In this document: in pieces, positions 5,003 to 8,375 of the stretch | Position numbering within the stretch: the first letter of the stretch is position 1 | Layout: every line of letters begins with the position of its first letter | Assembly: GCA_016932955.1 (NCBI GenBank) | Contig: JAFGBV010000272.1 | Coordinates: 1-8,375, forward strand | Source: Anaerolineales bacterium | Lineage (GTDB): Bacteria > Chloroflexota > Anaerolineae > Anaerolineales > UBA4823 | DNA length: 8,375 nucleotides | Direction: 5' to 3' | Notes under the pieces: generated by a model | The model's database searches: none | Told to the model about the DNA's origin: nothing | The model's input: the letters and a program-made list of their open reading frames with translations, nothing else | Made by a program: the position numbers and the translations under genes

Positions 5003-7225
5003 TTATTCTTGCACATTTCCATCCCCGTCCACCTTGATCAGCAGTGTGTACCAGCCCCGCCCTCCGTCACTGGCATTACCGACGATCAGGTATCCGCCGT
5101 CTAGCGCCTCCAGGATCGCCACGCCTGCCCGGTGACCGCTCCCTTGGGAGATGATCTGTTGCCACATCACTTCCCCCTCCTCGTCCAGCCGGATCAGCGG
5201 GATGCTCCCCTTTCCTCCAGGCTCCGCCAGCCCGGTGACCAGGTAGCCGCCCTCCGAAAGAGCATACACCTCGCCAGCATAATCAAATACACCCGTCTCG
5301 CCAATAGCTGAGGACCATAGGATATTCCCCATCGCATCGACCTGAATGAGCAGTGGGTCCGTATCCGCCGGCTCACCGCTCGCGGAGCGCAGCCCCGTGA
5401 TCAGGTAGTTGCCATCTGACATCGGTAGCATATTGAATCCTGCCTGCACGCCCGGCTCCTCCAAAGCCTTCTCCCACAGCATATTCCCCTGCCCATCCGT
5501 GCGGACCAGGTAGATGTCGGGGTTCTGCGCCAGGTAGTCGCCGCCTGCATGCAGAAGCGCCCCCAGGATCAGGAACCCGCCATCTGGCAGCGCGACCGCA
5601 TCGTACCCCTCTTCGTCCAACTCGCTGCCATAGGTCTGCGCCCACAGCGCATTCCCCAGCGCGTCGGTTTGGATCACGTAAACGTCCGTCCCACCTGCGC
5701 CAAAGGAAGCCGTCTGCCCCACCAGCAGATAGCCGTCCGCGCTGGGCTGGAAACCTGCCGCCATCTCATCCTGCTCCCCGCCATACATCTGCGACCAGAG
5801 CATCTCGCCTTGCTCATCGACCGCCAGCAAGATGATGTCGCGCCCGCCCGCGCCCGCGGAACGGCTCTCCCCCAGGATCATGTATCCCCCATCCATGCCG
5901 GGGAGGATGCCCGCCCCGCGGTCGAAGCGCACCCCGTCCAGCGTTCTCTCCCAGAGCACCTCCCCCCTCGCATCAGTCTTCATCATGTAGAGATCTTCCT
6001 CATCCGTGTTGTAGTGAGAATAATGACTCGCGCCGACGAAAAGGTACCCCCCATCCGCCGTCGTGACGCCATCCAGCGCTGTGCCCGTCGCCTCAGGATA
6101 CGAGCGGCTCCAGGTGTTGGCCTGCTCCTCCCCGCCTGGCTGCCACACCGAGTTGAAGTCATCCCCGGGGCTGTTCGTCAGGCGGTACACATTGCTCCCG
6201 TCCGCATCCATCACATAGATTTCCAGGTTGCCATCCCGCCACGAACTGAACGTGATCCGGCTGCCATCCGGCGACCAGCGCGGGAACCAGTCTGCCGCCT
6301 CGTGATTGCTCAGGTTGCGCAGGTTGCTCCCGTCCGCCTCCATCACGAAGATTTCCTCATTCCCAGTGCGGTCCGAATAAAAGGCGATCTGCTTGCCATC
6401 CGGCGACCAGGCTGGCGCGTGGTCTTCCGCAGGGTCATCCGTCAGGCGGCGCACATTGCTGCCGTCCGCATCCATCACATAGAGCTCATGGTTGCCGTCG
6501 CGATCCGAGGAAAAGACAAGCTGCGCCCCATCCGGCGACCAGGATGCCAGCATATCATCCGCCGGGTGGTTCGATAGATTGACCGGCGTTCCGCCCTCTA
6601 CGCTGATGATAAAGATCTCACGGTTATCGCCTGAACAGCTCCCCCCGTCATAGGTGATCCGCGTGCCGTCCGGCGACCAGTGCGGCGCGCCGTCGCAGGA
6701 GGCGCCATCAGTGAGCTGGCGCGGATTGCCCCCATCTGCATCCATGATCTTGATCACCCAATGCTGTTCGTCGATGTAGCTGTAATAGGCGATCTGCTTG
6801 CCGTCCGGCGACCAGTCGGGGAAGCCATCCCATTCATCCCAATTCGTCAATCGCTGCGGGTTGCTCCCGTCAGCATTCATCACATAGATTTCACCGTTGC
6901 CACCCTGAACGTGCACATAGGCGATCAGCCCGCTGCCGCTGGGCGGAGGGGCAGACGTGTCGGTTGGCGGGGGCAGGGTGCGGGTCGGTGGAGGCAGGGT
7001 CGCGGTTGATGCAAGCGGCGTGGGACTCTCCGGGATAGCGCTTGGCAAAGGGGTGAATGTTGCCTGCCCTGTTTCGCTGGGAGATGCAGGCGTGTTGCTA
7101 GCCGGTGCGCTCGCCGTCTCAGTCGTCGCCGCACAGCCCGTTACCAAGACGACAATAACCATGATCCCAAATGCCTTCATGGTTATCGACAATGAACTGA
7201 CTTGTAATTTCCGTTTTTCCTTCAT
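5003..7225 (-). CDS. Double beta-propeller lipoprotein (TolB-like six-repeat + seven-repeat DGGY domain)
   Basis: The 740-residue product starts with a lipoprotein signal: basic N-terminus, hydrophobic core FGIMVIVVL and lipobox LVTGC with the lipidated Cys at 31. A Pro/Thr/Ser-rich tether follows (about 35-98). Residues ~100-365 hold six TolB/PD40-type blades built on EIYVM.ADGSN..RLT and WSPDG; the last blade has WQPGG. Residues ~370-737 hold seven further repeats of the type DGGYLxxG ... D..G..LW. The protein should be anchored outside the cytoplasmic membrane, probably as a binding or scaffold protein; no catalytic site is visible. The start at 7225 has GAGGTG 6 nt upstream. The ATG at codon 16 has none. 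It follows the MBL gene by 25 nt and is probably cotranscribed with it. Domain order and location are well supported; the ligand is unknown. Confidence 0.9.
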   Translation of the reverse strand: MKEKRKLQVSSLSITMKAFGIMVIVVLVTGCAATTETASAPASNTPASPSETGQATFTPLPSAIPESPTPLASTATLPPPTRTLPPPTDTSAPPPSGSGLIAYVHVQGGNGEIYVMNADGSNPQRLTNWDEWDGFPDWSPDGKQIAYYSYIDEQHWVIKIMDADGGNPRQLTDGASCDGAPHWSPDGTRITYDGGSCSGDNREIFIISVEGGTPVNLSNHPADDMLASWSPDGAQLVFSSDRDGNHELYVMDADGSNVRRLTDDPAEDHAPAWSPDGKQIAFYSDRTGNEEIFVMEADGSNLRNLSNHEAADWFPRWSPDGSRITFSSWRDGNLEIYVMDADGSNVYRLTNSPGDDFNSVWQPGGEEQANTWSRSYPEATGTALDGVTTADGGYLFVGASHYSHYNTDEEDLYMMKTDARGEVLWERTLDGVRFDRGAGILPGMDGGYMILGESRSAGAGGRDIILLAVDEQGEMLWSQMYGGEQDEMAAGFQPSADGYLLVGQTASFGAGGTDVYVIQTDALGNALWAQTYGSELDEEGYDAVALPDGGFLILGALLHAGGDYLAQNPDIYLVRTDGQGNMLWEKALEEPGVQAGFNMLPMSDGNYLITGLRSASGEPADTDPLLIQVDAMGNILWSSAIGETGVFDYAGEVYALSEGGYLVTGLAEPGGKGSIPLIRLDEEGEVMWQQIISQGSGHRAGVAILEALDGGYLIVGNASDGGRGWYTLLIKVDGDGNVQE
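5006..6118 (-). repeat. Seven degenerate coding repeats (DGGYLxxG type) of the second propeller-like domain
   Basis: Seven copies of a DGGYL.VG-like strand (for example DGGYLFVG, DGGYMILG, DGGFLILG, EGGYLVTG, DGGYLIVG) alternate with seven D..G..LW-like strands (DARGEVLW, DEQGEMLW, DALGNALW, DGQGNMLW, DAMGNILW, DEEGEVMW and a terminal DGDGNVQE). Unit length is roughly 45-60 codons. The count suggests a seven-bladed propeller, but blade closure cannot be judged from sequence by eye. Confidence 0.7.
6131..6928 (-). repeat. Six tandem coding repeats (~44 codons) of the TolB-like propeller
   Basis: The plus strand shows a recurring block around TCCGGCGACCAG (complement encodes W-S-P-D-G) together with a GTCCGCNTCCATCAC-type block (complement encodes VM.ADG). 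Each unit is about 130 bases. These are in-gene repeats of one propeller domain. They also create long accidental open frames on the opposite strand. Confidence 0.85.
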
Positions 7226-7250
7226 CTTTCACCTCAACTGGATGAGCAGC

Positions 7251-8204
7251 TCATCCACCAGACTGGCGCTTGAACGTGGCGCGCACATTGGCCTCGAACC
7301 TGTGCCCCAATCCCTGCCAACCATCGAACGGCGCTGGAAGAGTCTGGCGCAGAGCGTCCTTCACCGTCCCACCCCGCTGAACCACCTGCCGCACCATCTC
7401 TTCCAACACCTGGATGTACCTTGCCTCGAGCGCCAGGTCGTCTTTGCCACCCAGCGGCCCATGCCCCGGCACAAAAGTCTCGATCTCCCAATCCGCCATC
7501 TCCTCCAGCCGCGCGATCCATTCATCCGGGTAGCCGTAGGGCATGAACGGCTGCGATTGGAAGAAGCCCAGGTCGCCGATGAAAGCCACCCCATCATCGT
7601 CCAGGCGCAAGACGCAGTCGCTTGCCGTGTGCCCTCTTCCTGTGGCAATCAATTCCGCAGAACGTTTCGTTCCATGGAAGACAAGGTTCCCCTCGAAGGT
7701 CTGGTTGGGCAGCGTCGGTTCCAGCGTGGGCAGCGCCTGCAGCATATGCTGTTGGCGGGCAATCGCATTCTGCAGCAGTCGGCGCCTCTCCGGGTCCTTC
7801 TCCTTCGCCAGCAACTTCTCGCTGCGGCGTATATCCCTTTCGATCACTGCGGGCTTTTTCTTATCTGCCAGCATCTCCTCGGCAATTGGGATCATCTCCT
7901 GGAGCGTACGTTCCGTCGCCAGGATCGTGCTGCCAGCGAAAACCTGCGCCCCGGCCCAGTGATCGGGATGGAAATGGCTGATGATCACCACTTCCGGCTT
8001 GCGCCCGATCAACTGCAGGGATGCCTTCAGCAAATCTTCCGCTGCCGGGGGATTCTCGAAGGTGTCAAAGACCAGCGTGCGCTCCCCCAGGTCGACCAAC
8101 CCCGCGTTCGAAAAACCCGCTCCTGCCTCGGTAGCGATGGCGGCATAAATCCCCTCGCTCAACGGGTGCAGGGTGAAATGTTCTGACTCGCTCAATCGCT
8201 CCAT
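7251..8204 (-). CDS. MBL-fold metallo-hydrolase
   Basis: This 317-residue cytoplasmic-looking protein (no signal peptide) has a complete metallo-beta-lactamase metal site: HFHPDH (77-82), H192 in GRGHTASD, D211 in FIGDLGF and H248 in VPGHGP. It should hold two metal ions and hydrolyse a substrate that cannot be named from sequence. Between the first and second metal motifs is a long, charged, probably coiled or helical insert (about 98-160; KKKPAVIERDIRRSEKLL, then KDPERRRLLQNAIARQQ). The start at 8204 is chosen over an in-frame ATG at 8234 because GGAGGAG lies about 6-8 nt upstream of it and because the extra ten codons include that ribosome site. It lies 42 nt after the serine hydrolase stop and 25 nt before the lipoprotein start, so the three form a likely operon. 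Confidence 0.9.
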   Translation of the reverse strand: MERLSESEHFTLHPLSEGIYAAIATEAGAGFSNAGLVDLGERTLVFDTFENPPAAEDLLKASLQLIGRKPEVVIISHFHPDHWAGAQVFAGSTILATERTLQEMIPIAEEMLADKKKPAVIERDIRRSEKLLAKEKDPERRRLLQNAIARQQHMLQALPTLEPTLPNQTFEGNLVFHGTKRSAELIATGRGHTASDCVLRLDDDGVAFIGDLGFFQSQPFMPYGYPDEWIARLEEMADWEIETFVPGHGPLGGKDDLALEARYIQVLEEMVRQVVQRGGTVKDALRQTLPAPFDGWQGLGHRFEANVRATFKRQSGG

Positions 8205-8246
8205 ATACTTCTCCTCCTCGCAGGTCGCGGGCAAACCGCCGGCGAT

Positions 8247-8375
8247 TCACGGGCAGAGCGGGCTGATCCGATCTGCCTCGCGCAGCGCCGCATCCCAGGT
8301 GAACTCCTGGTTGTCGCTGAAGTAGTAATAGGTGATCCCATTGGGGAACAGCGCCACCACGTTCCCGCTCACCCC
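8247..8375 (-). CDS. C-terminus of a probable beta-lactamase-fold serine hydrolase (cut by window edge)
   Basis: The last 42 codons are visible: GVSGNVVALFPNGITYYYFS, then DNQEFTWDAALREADRISPL and CP before the TGA at 8249-8247. The pattern of G.G..V.LFPNGITYYYFSD followed by W..A..EAD.I.PLC matches my recollection of the tail of beta-lactamase-related (class C-like) serine hydrolases, where this part forms the final sheet strands and helix. The catalytic Ser-x-x-Lys and Tyr motifs lie outside the window, so activity cannot be checked. It is on the same strand as the MBL gene with a 42-nt gap. Confidence 0.6.
   Translation of the reverse strand, partial: GVSGNVVALFPNGITYYYFSDNQEFTWDAALREADRISPLCP

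Noticed and set aside
5549..6577. Plus-strand open frame of 342 codons with a periodic His/Arg/Ile-rich translation
   Set aside because: The periodicity is the mirror image of the propeller repeats encoded on the minus strand; there is no start signal or family resemblance.
6131..6928. Regular ~130-base repeats that could look like a CRISPR-like or satellite array
   Set aside because: The repeats are in frame, degenerate and encode known propeller blades; the spacing and the variable parts are protein-coding.
6957..8186. Long plus-strand open frame (409 codons) antisense to the MBL gene and the lipoprotein start
   Set aside because: It lies opposite two clear genes with complete motifs, its translation is Arg/Pro/Gln-rich with no recognisable domain, and its GTG start lies inside the lipoprotein's coding region with no good ribosome site.

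Overview
The window most resembles a chromosomal segment of a Chloroflexota (Anaerolineae-like) bacterium. This is an inference from protein style: a Pro/Thr/Ser-rich lipoprotein linker, a DUF47/PiT pair beside an RpiR regulator, and sugar-kinase and HAD families typical of that group. No rRNA, tRNA, CRISPR array, integrase or recognisable transposase is visible.

Left part (1-568): the 5' end of a LacI-family regulator reads leftward off the edge. Its sigma70-like promoter and a perfect 14-bp palindrome lie just upstream of its start. Facing right is a regulatory region with two copies of one promoter-operator layout. In each, an operator of the form TGAAAG-N4-CTTGCA supplies the -35 hexamer, a -10 follows after 17 nt, and a second operator copy lies just downstream of the expected start site. 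The first module precedes a stub of a HAD-type phosphatase gene. The second precedes an RpiR/MurR-type regulator gene.

Centre (569-4267): a rightward, closely spaced set of genes. It runs rpiR-like regulator (HTH + SIS), an unrecognised 58-codon small gene, DUF47 (PhoU-like) protein and PiT-family inorganic phosphate transporter. After these come a HAD phosphatase with an internal deletion and frameshift, and the first ~75 codons of a PfkB sugar kinase. The intact part pairs a sugar-phosphate-type sensor with a low-affinity phosphate transporter and its partner. The degraded part suggests the locus once also handled sugar phosphates (kinase plus phosphatases) and is eroding.

Right-centre (4268-4973): a gene-poor stretch, then the catalytic half of a CPBP (CAAX-like) intramembrane protease. 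All three active-site motifs are present, but there is no proper N-terminus.

Right part (5003-8375, minus strand): a leftward operon-like run of three genes. These are the C-terminus of a probable beta-lactamase-fold serine hydrolase (cut by the window edge), an MBL-fold metallo-hydrolase with an intact metal site, and a 740-residue lipoprotein joining a six-repeat TolB-like propeller to a seven-repeat propeller-like domain. The right part looks more GC-rich than the regulatory region on the left. It converges with the centre set around 4974-5002.

The most noteworthy observations are the four-copy operator family with duplicated promoter architecture, the RpiR-smORF-DUF47-PiT arrangement, the cluster of four gene remnants, and the double-propeller lipoprotein.
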